Assembly (NCBI RefSeq): GCF_000764305.2
Contig: NW_025938220.1
Coordinates: forward strand, 1 to 64,000
Direction of reading: 5' to 3'
Length of the DNA: 64,000 nucleotides
From: Hyalella azteca
Taxonomy: Eukaryota > Arthropoda > Malacostraca > Amphipoda > Hyalellidae
Shown: piece after piece, positions 1-12,300 of the stretch
Numbering within the stretch: position 1 is the stretch's first letter
How the letters are laid out: every line of letters begins with the position of its first letter
Position numbers and translations under genes: made by a program
The notes under the pieces: generated by a model
What the model saw: only the letters and a program-made list of their open reading frames with translations
Told to the model about the DNA's origin: nothing
Databases searched by the model: none

Positions 1-486
1 TTTTACCCGATGCCGCGCTCTGATTTACTACCTCATTAAAGCGCACCTAAAATGCTCATTATCACCACAGCCAACTAATTAGGCGCCGGGGCCGCGAGGG
101 TAAAACTAGAGGGTAAATTTGCTGTTGCGGAAGAATTAATTTTTTCCTGAAGCTCCTAACAATGGCTGATGAAGGTTGATTGTGTGAGGTAACTTTCAAT
201 ATTCCTCGTAAAATTCCTCGCCCCTCCCCGTCAGAAATCTACGAGTGACGGCCGTAACTTCGCTTATTTATTCGGTCAACTTTCATGGCCAAGACTTTCA
301 ACATTCAAAGCTATGGTTGTGACTTAGCCGTGAGACAATGCGAAAGGCCATATGAGACGTCCAACGATTATAACGCCGGCAATCAGAAGATTGACGTTTT
401 CGAGCACTGAGCAATAGATATCATCGGGACGGTCATCAACACGATACGGTCACGTCATTCCTACGAAGTGCCGGCTAAGCAGTGGT
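1..486. other. no feature seen
   Basis: AT-rich anonymous sequence. No coding frame, repeat or RNA gene could be supported here. Confidence 0.5.
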
Positions 487-795
487 GTGCAGATTGTGCA
501 AGACTGCCTCCCGTCTCACACGGTGATTTATTGGTGTCAGCCAGTAAATCAAACGGTGAACTATTTCTTGTTCGGTGTCAGCCAATACACCATGCAAGAA
601 TTCAAGGCAAACAAGACGCTTGAAGCTTTCAAACAATTTATGGATGGATGGGTGCAAGAGATATACAGACACAAACCAGCCAACTGCAACAACAACACTA
701 CCAATGTGACGATAATGGATCATGACAGTGTAATCAGATCTGTAAATATTATTGCTTTTTATTTTTACTTATGTAGCTTGTCTACTGGCAAGTAA
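487..795 (+). pseudogene. fragment resembling a transposon-associated SWIM/YqaJ-type protein
   Basis: An open frame of about 100 codons. Residues 26-60 (pattern NYFLFGVSQYTMQEFKANKT then LEAFKQFMDGWVQEI) recall the stretch with Y-T-x-E-x-x-K-A-x-K-[ST]-L-E-A and a following F-x-x-G-x-V that precedes the SWIM zinc finger in transposon- or virus-like invertebrate ORFs that also carry a YqaJ-type nuclease. This match is from memory of the family pattern, not from a search. No neighbouring frame continues the protein and no SWIM Cys/His motif follows. It is therefore either a decayed fragment or an isolated exon; a GT follows codon 78 (gtaatcag). Function cannot be assigned. Confidence 0.35.
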
Positions 796-1182
796 CAGAT
801 TTTGCGCCTGAAAAATATACATTTATCGGAGATCATAAATATTACAGTAACAGGCATAACTTTCTGCCTTCAGGTGATGCATTCAATGCGGCTGAATGAA
901 AAAACTGCTGTCGTGAAATTCGCTGCCTTGGCCTTCCTTCACGACTGGTAAACTGAAGAAACGTATTACATTGTCCAGTTTTCTGTTTAAATAATCGTGA
1001 TAACAACTGGTACAGCTAACAACGGAGCAGTAATGTCCCATCTACAAGCAAAAACTTCAAAAAGAGACAAGCGCAGTAGATTGAACACGTAGGCGAAAGA
1101 TAGACTATGCAACAACTATGGCTGCCGATCCCACAGTGCATCTAGCGATTCGGTGCCGTGACGTCATCCGTTCGAAGACGAT
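796..1182. other. no feature seen
   Basis: Anonymous sequence without a supported gene or repeat. Confidence 0.45.
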
Positions 1183-1322
1183 ATAGTATAGTATAGTATC
1201 TTCGGCATTAAAGAATAGGCCTGGATAAGCCTGTCGCCGATTCTTGTACTTTTCTTGACTAGACTGGCTTTACGGACGGTAGATTTAAAATCGCTTATAG
1301 ATATCAGTTGTTCCGTAGGGGA
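1183..1322 (-). mobile_element. CR1-like LINE (family A), 5'-truncated 3' end
   Basis: The reverse complement aligns almost base for base with 9255-9391, the 3' end of the LINE-A copy there. It includes the motif gaatcggcgacagg, the following tccaggcctatt, and a pentanucleotide tail (tatac/actat repeats). Only the last ~140 bp are present, so this is a 5'-truncated, non-autonomous insertion with no coding capacity. The two copies lie in opposite orientation 8 kb apart and differ at only a few positions, so both look fairly young. Confidence 0.8.
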
Positions 1323-2054
1323 TATGTAGATTTTGGTGTTGTAAACTGATATATTTTGATGTAAACTGGTAGGTTTTGACTTTGATTGTGTTCGAATTAA
1401 CCTTTTTCTGTACTAGAGATTTTTATTAGCGTATAGGATGTGAACTTAAATTTCCCAATTTAATATTAAATGTACCAGCGTTTCATTGCAGTACAGTCCA
1501 TCATGAGTGCACTCACACTGTGCGATACTCACGATACTCACGATCTGTACGATTTTCGCCGTAACCTGTTTCATACGCGAACTTATATGCGCGAATATTC
1601 CGAATAATGCCTAAGACGCTACGGTCGCAACCTGACTAAGTTAATGCAATTACCAATGAATAAATAATAAAATAATAACAATTAAACCAATCATCAAGTC
1701 ATATATAAATTTTCTAGACATAATCATGGTTTCAACCATGAAATGGTCCGGAAACGCTTAACAAATTAAAACAAATTTGAAAATCGTAAGCCATTTGTTG
1801 ATCTTTAGCCGTTTAATGATTGTAGACAATTTGATGTATCCCTTTGACATCATACAGTGAACCTTTATTTGAAGACAAGATCAGCCACTCCCAAAAAGGG
1901 ACACATTCTCTCCTACACGAGGTCAAAGCAGTAAAAGTGAAGGCAGCGCCCTTCTGCATATATCCGAGACCAATCATGCAAGCGTATCAGCCAGTATGAT
2001 CGAAGTACAGGCGGCTAGAAAGCTGTCCACGTACTGGGTGCTGAGTAGATCCAA
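1323..2054. other. no feature seen
   Basis: AT-rich anonymous sequence. Confidence 0.45.
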
Positions 2055-2062
2055 CAAATAGG

Positions 2063-2930
2063 CAGAGCTGGGCAGCGCTACTTTGAAATGTATAGCGGGC
2101 GCAACCGCTACCGCTACACCCACTAGATTGTAACGAGCGCTACCGCTTCCGCTACATTAGTTATTTTACTACTATTCTGTAATTTATATTATGGCCAAAA
2201 TTATTGGAAATCTCTAAATATTTATTGATCTGCTATTGGGATTTACTCATAAAAATTTAATGATAATAAAACATTTTCAAAACATATCAATGCAACTTTA
2301 TTGCAATTAACCTAACCGAATTAGTACGGGTTAGATACAGTAAATAAAAGTTAGTTATTTTTATGTTTTACCTTCCCTACAAGGATGTCTACTCTAATCT
2401 ACAAATCTCGAAAATTATCCACATATACATATAAAAAAATCATTTTTTTATTTGTATATATATGTGGATTATTTTTGAGATTGGCAGATTGTAGTAGACA
2501 TCCATGTAGGGAAGGTGAAACATAAAAATAACTGTGAAAATAACTGTAAGCAAACTGAAACATGAAAAAATACCTGTAAGTGGTAACTGGTAACAACTGA
2601 ACAAGTAACAACTAACATGTTGACACTAGTAACAGGCTGAGGTTGACAACATTACACCAAAATCTTACGTACAGTTTTATTCTGTAATTTATATTATGTA
2701 TTTCTCATGCTGGTTTTTAAAAAATATTTAATAATATTAAGTAAAATCTAAAGGCTTTATCTATAAATGTAGCGGTAGCGCTGTATATAGTGGCAAAACA
2801 TCGTATCGCTACTTAAATATGTAGCGGGCGCTACCGCTGCCGCTACATTGCCTTAAATGTAGCGCCGCTACCGGTACCGCTACTGAAAATGTAGCGGCCG
2901 CTACAAGTAGCGCGCTACTGCCCACCTCTG
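2063..2930. mobile_element. non-autonomous hAT DNA transposon with 8-bp target duplication
   Basis: The termini are inverted: the left end begins CAGAGCTGGGCAG and the reverse complement of the right end begins CAGAGGTGGGCAG (12 of 13 identical). Each end is flanked by CAAATAGG (2055-2062 and 2931-2938), a perfect 8-bp target-site duplication, which is the hAT superfamily signature. Both subterminal regions are dense in GTAGCGGTAGCGG-type motifs in both orientations, as expected for hAT transposase-binding repeats. The 868-bp interior has no transposase frame, so any movement needed an enzyme supplied in trans. A 20-bp direct repeat (attctgtaatttatattatg) occurs at about 2174 and 2682, and a large palindrome lies in the middle. 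Confidence 0.9.
2353..2532. repeat. 180-bp palindrome inside the hAT element
   Basis: Two arms of about 80 bp, starting agttatttttatg and ending cataaaaataact, are inverted copies around an A/T centre near 2440. Both arms contain ccttccctac-aggatgtctact or its complement. It may be a nested foldback MITE or an inverted duplication that arose inside the hAT element. Confidence 0.8.
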
Positions 2931-3084
2931 CAAATAGGCTGAATCTAATGCAATTCGTGATGTTTCTAGCACAGCTGAGCACAACAAACATGTTGTTTCC
3001 TGCGTTGTTACTAAAGCCATGACAAGGTCTTACACACCGAATTTCAATACATATTAATACAACTCAATCTTCACTCGTCGTTCT

Positions 3085-3660
3085 TAAAAAACACCTGCAG
3101 GCTACCTCACAAACAGAACAATAACATCCATCAGAATAATGAATAACATTGGCCTCCCTTTAGAACTACACACAGGCGTGCCCCAAGGGGCTTTTCTTAA
3201 ACCAACCTTAAACAACTTCTATTCTCATGACCCATCACTACCACTGCAGAAGCCAGAATACATAGCATTTGCCGAAGACATTACACAAATAACAGCCGGA
3301 CGATACTCGCTAAAAATGCAGCAAAATAAACACAACACGACATTCAGCAGATACAGTCATCTCCTTTACCGTTACTAGCCGCAAAACGTTTGACTTATTT
3401 ATTAACAACACACATTACACAAATAAAGGAACAGTCTTATTAAAATTATGGTCAACATATGGTCAAGGTTCGGCGCAATAGGAAATCCAAAGCCGGCACA
3501 AACTAACGAAAAAATAACAGATTTTACCATCTCCCGCCTAACATAGAACGCACCTTATAACACATCTTTGTCATCTTGTTCCTCATTTACCCACCAATAC
3601 TACGCACCTCATCCAAAAACACCAATATCCTACCTGCAGAACCCTTCACCCTCAAAAATA
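3085..3660 (+). pseudogene. Jockey-like LINE (family B) reverse transcriptase fragment
   Basis: A decayed piece of ORF2. The frame around 3139-3330 reads through the RT motif LHTGVPQGAFLKPTLNNFYS and then IAFAEDITQITAGR, the equivalent of the (Y/F)ADD catalytic motif with a substituted Asp (A-E-D). After several frameshifts, peptides typical of the C-terminal part follow (FINNTHYTNKGTV; near 3575 LIYPPILRTSSK). It lacks the endonuclease, the first RT motifs and the 3' UTR, so it is dead. The closest relative in the window is the copy at 41.2-43.7 kb (shared ITAGR context). Confidence 0.8.
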
Positions 3661-3830
3661 GGGGTATGCCCTTGTGTCCATTGCCCATTCCCTGTCACCG
3701 GCGATACGTGCACCGTCCCCCAGTAGCACCATCCCCCATACCCCCATCCCCCGTCTCTGTCCTGGAGGTTGCATGCCCCATGCCCCAGTGCCCCAGGATA
3801 CCTCTCTCCTTATCGCAGTGGCAATAACCA
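3661..3830. repeat. degenerate C-rich ccccat repeat
   Basis: A pyrimidine-rich tract with loosely repeated cccat / gccccatgcccc words. It accounts for the overlapping short open frames on both strands, which I do not regard as genes. Confidence 0.5.
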
Positions 3831-6533
3831 AACTTTCCCCTAAGAATTCATGCAGCATCTGCGGCAAGGAAATTTATGCCATGCGACCCGATAAGGCGGC
3901 CTGGCCCCGCCAACTTGGCCTTCGTAGGAACCCTGGCATACACATCGGCGGCCGTTGCATAACATACGGAATTCGGCTGTTGTATAATAACCTTATTTCC
4001 CTTTCTGTTCGGTGACGAAAAAAATGAAAAGTTACGAGTCGAAGTTTCAGAAGCTAAGAAAGAAATTCATATCTCAGAGGGACACTGCGAAATGTGGTTG
4101 GCTCATTTGAAGCCGCTGATTAATCCTGTTCGTACCTGTAATTTTCAACTGAACTGTTAGCCTTGATTCGCATTTACAGACAGAAATTAAATGCGACTTT
4201 TATTTGCTTGCGATACAATGAGACATGATGATGAACCTTGAGACTTGTATAATGGACACACTGGTCGAGCGAAAAAAAACTTTTCCTTGATACTTATATA
4301 ATGTAGAGTACGTAGAGCGAAAGTACGTAGAGCACATCGGTACGTAGAACGAAAAAATATCTTTCCGAAATTCGCGATCCCACTATGATGTTTTATGAAT
4401 ATGAAAATAAAAAGCTGTGATTTACAGCGCTGCTTTGCTCTCAATGTTTAATTTTCGAAAGTAGAACAAGATTATTGAGTTGATACTCCCTTAATTCTTA
4501 TCCATTATTAAATTATAAAACATTAATCCTAATAAGATCTCTGGCCAATGACGCCACGAGGCTGTTTCATCTTCACACCCAGCGACAGATAAAAGTACTG
4601 TATATAATATGAAATTAATTGATAATATAATATGAAATTAATATATCCCGAAAATCTTCTAATTAAATTTTCCCAGTCACATATCTTCATATACATGACA
4701 GAGAGACAATCTAGTACAAATAAAAGACGACGAAAATAGTGCCATCCAGTCTTCTTCTGAGTAATAAGGACACGCGCATTTGTGCGTGGAATTTGGGAAA
4801 GGTGGCGGTTAAAAATTTAAAGATATTCAATCATTTTTTACAAACATTCAAAATGCCAAGTGAGCCCTGCATGCATGTAAGGTTCTAAAAAAACAGACAT
4901 GAATGAGTTAAAAACAGCAAAAGGGATAATGTCAATAATAAAGAAAAAGGAAGTATTGCCAAATCTAAGAAATTTCACTGAAATATCGTAATATTTATTG
5001 AAATACAATGTTGCACATTTCAATCGTCCCGAGCACAAATGATTCATAATACCCAATTCATAAGCAGGCAGGCGACATGTTTTTATTTTCAGTTCAGATT
5101 TGAACCTGGGTCACATTTTGTTGTCAATTCGATAGCCCATTACGATTTTTAAGTTTGTTCTTATATAGTCTATCGAACAAAGATAACTGCAAATTCCCTC
5201 GAGAACCATTTTAAAAGTCATTCTGCATGCATCTGTACATTGGCATTAAGGAGCAATGGTGCTAACTCATAAAATCTTCAACCGATTACTGTTATCGTAG
5301 CACCTCAGTTAACATCACGCTGTCATTGTGATGAGTGACTGAATCACTCACTACCTACAGTTGACCCAGTATATAGTAGCTATCTACCACCATCAAAACA
5401 ACAGTACAGCTCAACAACTCTCCTCCAAGTGAGCGCGATTAATTCGAACTGTGGACAGTTGTAGGGACATTGATGCAATGCAGTGACCTCCGATACAGAA
5501 AAATGTCGCCGCTCGTTCACTGACAGATCAATATTCGGCCAGCAGCCAAACAAGAACGCGTATCAACAGCTGAAAAATTCCACGCATTTCATGTCTTCAA
5601 GTTTACTGCGATTTTTTTACCAGTTTTGCTCAAGAAACTGACAATCATCACTCCACATTTTATTGCTTGAACATCAATTCGGATCTGAACCCACGATCTT
5701 CTCCTTAAGCTCAATAACCATTTCAGAAGCATATCAGTAGGTCCTTAAAATCCATCTATCGCTTAATATGCTCGCTGTTGAATGTGTAAGAGCTTCCCTC
5801 ATCGCATGTTAGACTTTCCCACTTCGGTGCATGTAAGAGTTTCCCACTTCGGCGATATTAAAATAAGTGGTATTGACTCCTCAGAAAATACTCAGTCCGC
5901 TTATTTTCGTCCATTGATTCACATCGGTAATCTTTAATTACTCGCTGGGTGAAGCTTGGTTACATGCATCGATATTCCGAATCCGCTGTAAGCCAGGACT
6001 GCATCTGTTCGTTAAGCTAAATTCGTGTGACATCTTGCGGCTCTTACATGCATGTGTGTGTGTCCAAGACGTGGCATAAATTGAGGGCCGGAGACACTCT
6101 TCTACAAGCGCGTGGTCGTTGAGATCAGCGATCCATATTGATGCGAGATTCTTTTTACTTTAGCAATGTTTTCACGTTAATTTATATTTCTTATAACAAA
6201 ATGACGTAACTGAAAATTCAATTCAATTACCAATCAAAATTAACCCTTTAGCTTCAGAAGAGAGACAGATGTTCATGAATCATTTTGTTGATATATTCTA
6301 CCTGATATGTGAAGTTTTCCATACTGAAAATACACATTGGGACACTGCACTGGCTCATCTTCTGCATGTTATTTCAACGTGCCTGTGTTGCGGGTTCCTT
6401 CCGTTCCTTCCATTTTACAGACTACCTTGAATAGAGCTGTGCGCCCACTAAAGTTTCTGCAGCTGCTCGGTTTTTTAGCGCATTTCCGCATTTCTGGAAA
6501 AAAGACGCTATTTTACTCGTCATATCCGACTGT
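3831..6533. other. mostly anonymous; weak tRNA-like segment near 5.7 kb
   Basis: No gene is seen. On the minus strand, 5681-5720 reads A-box-like tggttattgag and then B-box-like GGTTCAGATCC at plausible spacing. A similar but weaker pair lies near 5100 (GGTTCAAATCT). These may be worn tRNA-derived SINE heads but are not convincing alone. Confidence 0.3.
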
Positions 6534-6577
6534 CTGTCCGCCTGAGCGTCTGTCTGTCCGTCTGTCCGTCCGTCCGT
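6534..6577. repeat. tgtccgtc microsatellite
   Basis: Tandem tgtctgtccg / tccgtccgtccg words, a short simple repeat. Confidence 0.8.
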
Positions 6578-6867
6578 GACCTCACGTTTTCGTCGACGAG
6601 AAAATGGGAGTTCTGTTCTAACCGTTGAGGCAGGAGGTTGTTTGTGCTGAGCTCCCGTGACAGTAGTCGGCTTCGGCCGGCTGCTACGTCATCTTTCTGG
6701 AACTATCCTCCTCAAACTTTGAAAATGCCGTGCTGTCCCGCTCCGAGGCGTTGAGCCGGCGAATGGTACGACCAGCTATTAAGTGATTTTTAACTCCTGA
6801 ACACCTGTAAATGCTCTCGGCATCTACTAACTGCAAAATTTGTTACTAAGATTTTAAGATGCCTCCA

Positions 6868-7080
6868 TGTGTGGTTAGTGCCCCCGGGTTCGTGGTTAGT
6901 GCCCCCAGGTGAGTGGTTAGTGTCCCCAGGTGAGTGGTTAGTGTCCCCAGGTAGTGGTTAGTGTCCCCAGGTTGTGGTTAGTGTCCCCAGGAGTGGGGCT
7001 TTCTGCCCTGGAGTGGGGCTTTCTGCCCTGGAGTGGGGCTTTCTGCCCTGGAGTGGTGCTCTCCGCCCCGGTGTGGTCTC
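6868..7080. repeat. two abutting minisatellites (about 22-24 bp and 20 bp)
   Basis: The first array, to about 6988, repeats gtggttagtgtccccagg with short variable joints (about six copies). It passes directly into about four copies of a 20-bp unit ggagtggggctttctgccct. Both units share the ccc-agg/ccc-tgg edge, so the second may have arisen from the end of the first. Confidence 0.9.
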
Positions 7081-8018
7081 CACTTTGGTGGCCCCGTTCT
7101 GCAACCCTTCAGCCATTGAGAAATCTCGATTTTTTCAAGACACCCAATATTGTACCTTAAAACAAAATTCAGTCAAATTCCTTGAACGGTTCTGACGTGG
7201 GGCCGCATTGAACAAGTCTTCAGAGGCTCCCATAAATTCCAACTAAAGAAGAAAAGACGAGAAAATGCGCTCTCTGTCACTCACTGCAGTGAGTACTGAG
7301 TTATATTTTCAATAAATTCTGGCATGTAATACTAGCCTTCGCTGTAATATCTCTGGCACAGAGAGAGACATAATGTAGATCATTTTGTTTTTAACAAGGG
7401 TCGCAAATTGTAAAGATCTTTGATTAAATCAGAATCGAGAAGTTTTCCTCTGAGATACCCTTCTGTTCTTCGATTCCGATGCTTACGTGCTTTTCAAACA
7501 ATAATTCTTCAACAGTTGCTATTATTTGCGAAATAAAAATGTTGCTTAACTACTTCTTATTGCCGATGCTGCTTTTTTATTGTATATAAAGCTTTGTTTT
7601 ATTGCCTTGATACCAAGCTGTTGGTGCTCAGCAAAATCTTCGTTAATATTTATTTCATTGCTCCCTTAATTCTGAAGAATCAACGCGGAATGACATTTTG
7701 GCGACAAACAGCAAATGAATTTAATTTTGAAAACGGTCGCTGTTATATATATACACGGCCGGTGATTCGGCATCACCTTCACTAGATCTTAAATCAAAAT
7801 ATTATTTTTCAACTGCAAATAAAAAATAGTTCATTTCTAACTCGTTTTTTAATCTGCTTCACAATTAAATTACTTGCAAATTAATCATTTAGAGACGTGT
7901 AGGTTGTGCACAAAAATTCCTCTTGGACTGCCACAGCCGCCTTATCTCCTCACCATTCTATTAGTCTGGCAGAATACAGTGCGTGGAGATGAACAAACAG
8001 TGGCCTCTAGCAACGATG
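7081..8018. other. no feature seen
   Basis: AT-rich sequence with no supported gene. A 63-codon frame at 7594 has no recognisable features. Confidence 0.4.
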
Positions 8019-8145
8019 AACGAATATCGTCAGTATTATTCGTCAACGAATATCGTCAGTGTTATTCGTCAACGAATACCGTCAGTATTATCCGTCAACG
8101 AATATCGTCAGTCTTATTCGTCAACGTAATATCGTCAGTATTATT
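8019..8145. repeat. 24-bp minisatellite, first block
   Basis: About five copies of cgaatatcgtcagtattatt plus cgtcaa. Copies differ by single substitutions. The same unit continues after a 104-bp interruption. Confidence 0.9.
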
Positions 8146-8249
8146 AAAAACTTAATAGCAAAGAAAACTCCACAAAAATTCATAGTATCTTTAAAGAAAA
8201 CGTTTCGGAGTCCAGCTCCATCGTCAGTTCGAAAATTCTAGAACACAGA
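8146..8249. repeat. dispersed repeat interrupting the 24-bp minisatellite
   Basis: This segment has a diverged homologue at 8585-8690. Both contain aaaaattca-agtatctt, then gaa-acgtttcggag-cagct, then tcgtc and tctagaa-acaga. The word acgtttcgg followed by a short spacer and catcgtca resembles the conserved end region that I associate with Penelope-like retroelements, but that assignment is tentative. Confidence 0.55.
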
Positions 8250-8411
8250 ATTATTATTCGTCAACGAATATCATCAGTATTATTCGCCAACGAATATCGT
8301 CAGTATTATTCATCAGCGAATATCGTCAGTATTATTCATCAGCGAATATCGTCAGTATTATTCATCAGCGAATATCGTCAGTATTATTCATCAGCGAATA
8401 TCGTCAGTGTT
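8250..8411. repeat. 24-bp minisatellite, second block
   Basis: About seven more copies of the 24-bp unit, most in a homogenised variant containing attcatcagcgaatatcgtc. The right block is more uniform than the left one, suggesting more recent expansion. Confidence 0.9.
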
Positions 8412-8584
8412 AAGACTAGGAACGCTAAATATTTCGTCCTTTTGCAAAACATGAGTACATCTGATAATCTATACGAAGACAGGGATCTTTGAAGACCTTG
8501 AAATTTGACGAGGGTAATCATTATATAGATATTACAAATATCAATTTTATTACATTTGATAGCTTGAATCGCTCAGTAATCAGA

Positions 8585-8690
8585 AATTTGAAAGCAAAGA
8601 GTGAGCCATAAAAATTCAGTATATCTTCATCGTGAACGTTTCGGAGCGCAGTTTTTTCGTCTATTATAAAAAGTCTAGAATACAGATACA
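8585..8690. repeat. second copy of the acgtttcggag dispersed repeat
   Basis: Diverged homologue of 8146-8249 in the same orientation, separated from it by the second minisatellite block and about 170 bp of unique DNA. Confidence 0.5.
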
Positions 8691-8902
8691 ATAAGTTAGT
8701 TTAGTCGAAATTAAAAAAACATATGATGTTACCTGAATTGCAAGATAAAAGAGAAAGCCAAAAACAAGCAGAACGTATCTATTTACAACTTTAAATGAAA
8801 AATTTATGGCTGCATTCAAACTAGTTTTCATAGTTTAAAAAAATATACATTAATATACTACTACAAATAGATGCTACTATATACTACAAATATATGCTGA
8901 AT

Positions 8903-9391
8903 TTTTGTGGCTTATTTTACCAAGGCATTTGATAGTGTTCAGCATGAGCGACTGTTACGTAAAGTGAATTCTTTGGGAATAGAGCGAAATGTACTCCAAT
9001 GGATCAGGAATTTCCTAGTAGGCAGAAGACAACATGTCAGCATTAACGGAACCGTATCAGACTGGGTAACTGTGCGAAGTGGCGTACCGCAAGGAAGCGT
9101 TCTTGGACCTGTTTTGTTCGTCGCTTTTATAAACGATCTACCAGAAGTAGTGTCAAGCGTGTGCTCCATGTAAGCCGATGACACAAAAGTTTATAATACA
9201 GTTAAACATGAGCATATGTTCAGTCTTAAAATGCCTCGTACCCTACGGAACATCTGATATCTAGAAGCGATTTTAAATCTACCGTCCGTAATGCCAGTCT
9301 AGTCAAGAAAAGTACAAGAATCGGCGACAGGCCTATCCAGGCCTATTTATTTAATGCCGAAGATACTATACTACTATACTACTATACTATT
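8903..9391 (+). pseudogene. CR1-like LINE (family A), internally deleted copy
   Basis: The frame from about 8907 encodes RT palm motifs: [14 protein letters not shown], then [20 protein letters not shown], then an ADDTK catalytic box whose preceding Tyr codon is now TAA. Immediately after ADDTKVYNT the frame jumps to EHMFSLKMPR, which matches the extreme C-terminus of the copy at 48.3 kb (EHMFRLKMPS). The thumb and C-terminal region have therefore been deleted in frame. The 3' UTR carries gaatcggcgacag (9318-9330) and the element ends in an actat/actatact tail (9364-9391). It is 5'-truncated and cannot be functional. Confidence 0.85.
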
Positions 9392-12300
9392 CCTTGCGCT
9401 CAAATTTCTGAAAAATCAACGGGCGTTAAGTTTTCAGTATAATAACATCGGAGTAAAGATTTTACACAAAATTTGTATTATAAAATAATCATAAATATCT
9501 ACCCTCTTGTCTCTGCGTTTAATTGCTTAACACCTTAGATATTCATCATTTATTATCTATAATTAAACTTCCGCTGCACCGCCGCTGGTAAGGTCTGCGG
9601 TAGAGGCATTGGCTGACCTGGTATGGCTGCATTGAATAATACTGCTAAAATTCATAGTAATTTATTAAATTTCTCATCATTGTACAATTTGTTCATTAAA
9701 CGTTAAAAGTTCTTCGTCACCGATTTAGCTTATGTATGGAATAAATAATCATTCGCACAGTTCAAGCAGCGAACATTGCAATTGGCTTAGGTTTTCACAA
9801 ATAATTTCTAGTCCAATCGAACTATATGTTAATACACACATTTAAGAAACCATAGACTATGCATAAAATAAGGCTCTAGACAAAACACAACACTAGATAA
9901 AATAAACACTGTTCATGATCAATTCTAAAAAACTATTTCCCATCTATTAAATAATATTCAAATCCTTCTCATAAACCTACTTTTACCAATACATTAACTT
10001 CAGTTAAATAGCAGGTTTTCATTCAGTCAAAACCTATAAACTGTTTGCTTTTCGCATTAGTCTAATTTTTTCCTCCCTAAGCCTTAAAAAATTAGCCTAC
10101 CAAGCCCTCTCAACTTGTTTTCAAATTATCTGGAAAGACACTTCGGTTGGGGCATCGAGCTCAATTGAAAATGATCGACGGTTCCTGGTCGGGCGATCAC
10201 GGTCCGTTCCATGGCCACCTATAACCCACCGATAATTTGCCGCAGCGCAGCCCCGGCCACGCAGCGACTTGACGAGGTTTGCGTGCCAAACATTTACCCG
10301 CCGACCTCATCCTCGCAGCGACTCAATTACCGAGCAGTTGACCACTAACACTAGAGTTGTTTGCCACAAAAAGTTCATTGCTTATAGAGGCCTCGCAGTC
10401 ATGCATATAGGCCTATTCAGTCATACATATAGGCCTATATATGTTCATTATTTAGATCTAAGTTCATATATACAGGCCTAAGTTCATACCTTAAAATTAT
10501 ATCGGTATTCTTTAGAAACCTCCACATGGCATTGTGATCGTCTATTTCTAGCCCCATGCACTGGTATTTTAATAGATCGCCGTACAAATTGAAAAGCCGT
10601 GGCAGAAACCTCGTGCCAATTTCTTCGGCCGCGTAACTGAAAATAAAGAAGGCCCCCCTCGAAACTGCCCGGATGTAATTGAGCTCAGCCTGACTCTGAA
10701 TTCTGATTGCAGGGCAGAAGTGAAAGGAAGAATGGAATGAATGTGAAGACGAGGCATAAAAACAAGCTTATATAATGTTCAAGTGGAAATTTGATAGGAA
10801 TAATATCAGAGAACGGCTGAAAAATGAACGAGCAGGAAATGGGCAAATAAACGTTATCGATAACATGAAAAAGATGCTGCGAACACTCATTTGGCGATCG
10901 CTGAGTCGCGCGAAAGAAATTTCGATGAAAACATTTTGAACATTTTCTGAGAAAGTATAGTATAGATGAACATAATGAAGCTAGACTAGATGTAAATACA
11001 ATTACAAAAAAGGCTGACAACGAGCAATTGAATTAGTTATGAGAGGCTGTCATCTCAGGGCTACCGTCTCGAGGCGTCCGTCTGGGGACGTAACTTCAAA
11101 CACTCCTATCACTGAGCTGCGCAGTTCAGTTTCTATTACATTGTTTTGTGTCGCCTTAAAACTAGTGGAGTTTAAACCGTTCAACGGCGCGGTACAGAGA
11201 ATACTATAATTAAAATCCATAAGGGTTAACATGTATAATTTTCTGAGGCATGTGCAGGATGAGCGAAGAATATTCATAATTAAAAGTCAGAATGTCACAT
11301 TTATTGCCCATTTTTTCGCCCGTGTAACCAAAATAAGAGTTTGGCATCGTCCGAAACAAATTATAAATAAATGAGCAGATCAATGCAACTAAATAATGAA
11401 AAAATACATGTAAAGCACGCAAATACAGGGTGAACCAGAATTAACTGACCCTTTTAATTTGTTAATAAATAAAAAACTAAGAACGTTATGAAGTTGAAAC
11501 TTGTTTTATTTAAAAGAAGAACATTTTTATGGTAATATTGTATCCCAGTTAAAATACTGTATCCTATTCCAATATTTTACTATTGTATTAGTTAAAATAT
11601 TTATTATGTATTAATAATATGTATTAGTTAAAATAATGTATGTAATATTGTATCCTAGTTAGTTATTGTATCCTATATACTGTATATCATGCAAAAGTAG
11701 ACATTTATTTTCTTTTCAGTGCTTTTGCTTCTGCAATCGAGGTCCATTGACTTGTTTGACCTAATATTCCAATTAAGCAATTATCCTCAATTGGCCTCAC
11801 GAGCAACATTCTGGCGACAAATCAGGACAATTTAATCTGCACAGTAAACGCCATGCATGCAATGAATATCAGCAAATGGCTGCCGTTTTGCCTACGAATT
11901 GCCCTGATTACCCAAAGCCATTCGTGCCTGAATTTTAGAAGCAATCGGGCAGCTGAGGCTAGCCTTCCTTCCTCTCCCCCTCCCCACACCAAGGCCATCA
12001 GGTCTTCATTTTATTGTCATTCTCACCGGAATTGCAGATTCAGTCGAGCGTTCAAGGTGAAATTAGTTACTAAACTGAACATAAAAACGTCGCGTCGACG
12101 CCAGAAGTTAGGAATAATGAGACAGAAAATGGCGCTCAATCTCTGGTCGAGGCTGATCGTCAGAAATCAAACTAAATCGAGTGGAAGCAATTACAAGTTT
12201 GCGTTCCTCATCCGTCAGCGAATCCAGCAAACTTAGATGGACTTCCTTTTGTCTCGATCCTCTGACCTCCATTCATCATTAAAGCCGTATAATCGCTGGC

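Noticed and set aside
11424..11700. Possible second TA-flanked MITE starting tacagggtg
   Set aside because: No matching inverted terminus downstream.
11853..12236. 127-codon open frame
   Set aside because: No recognisable domain, no clear coding bias, no supporting splice or initiation signals.
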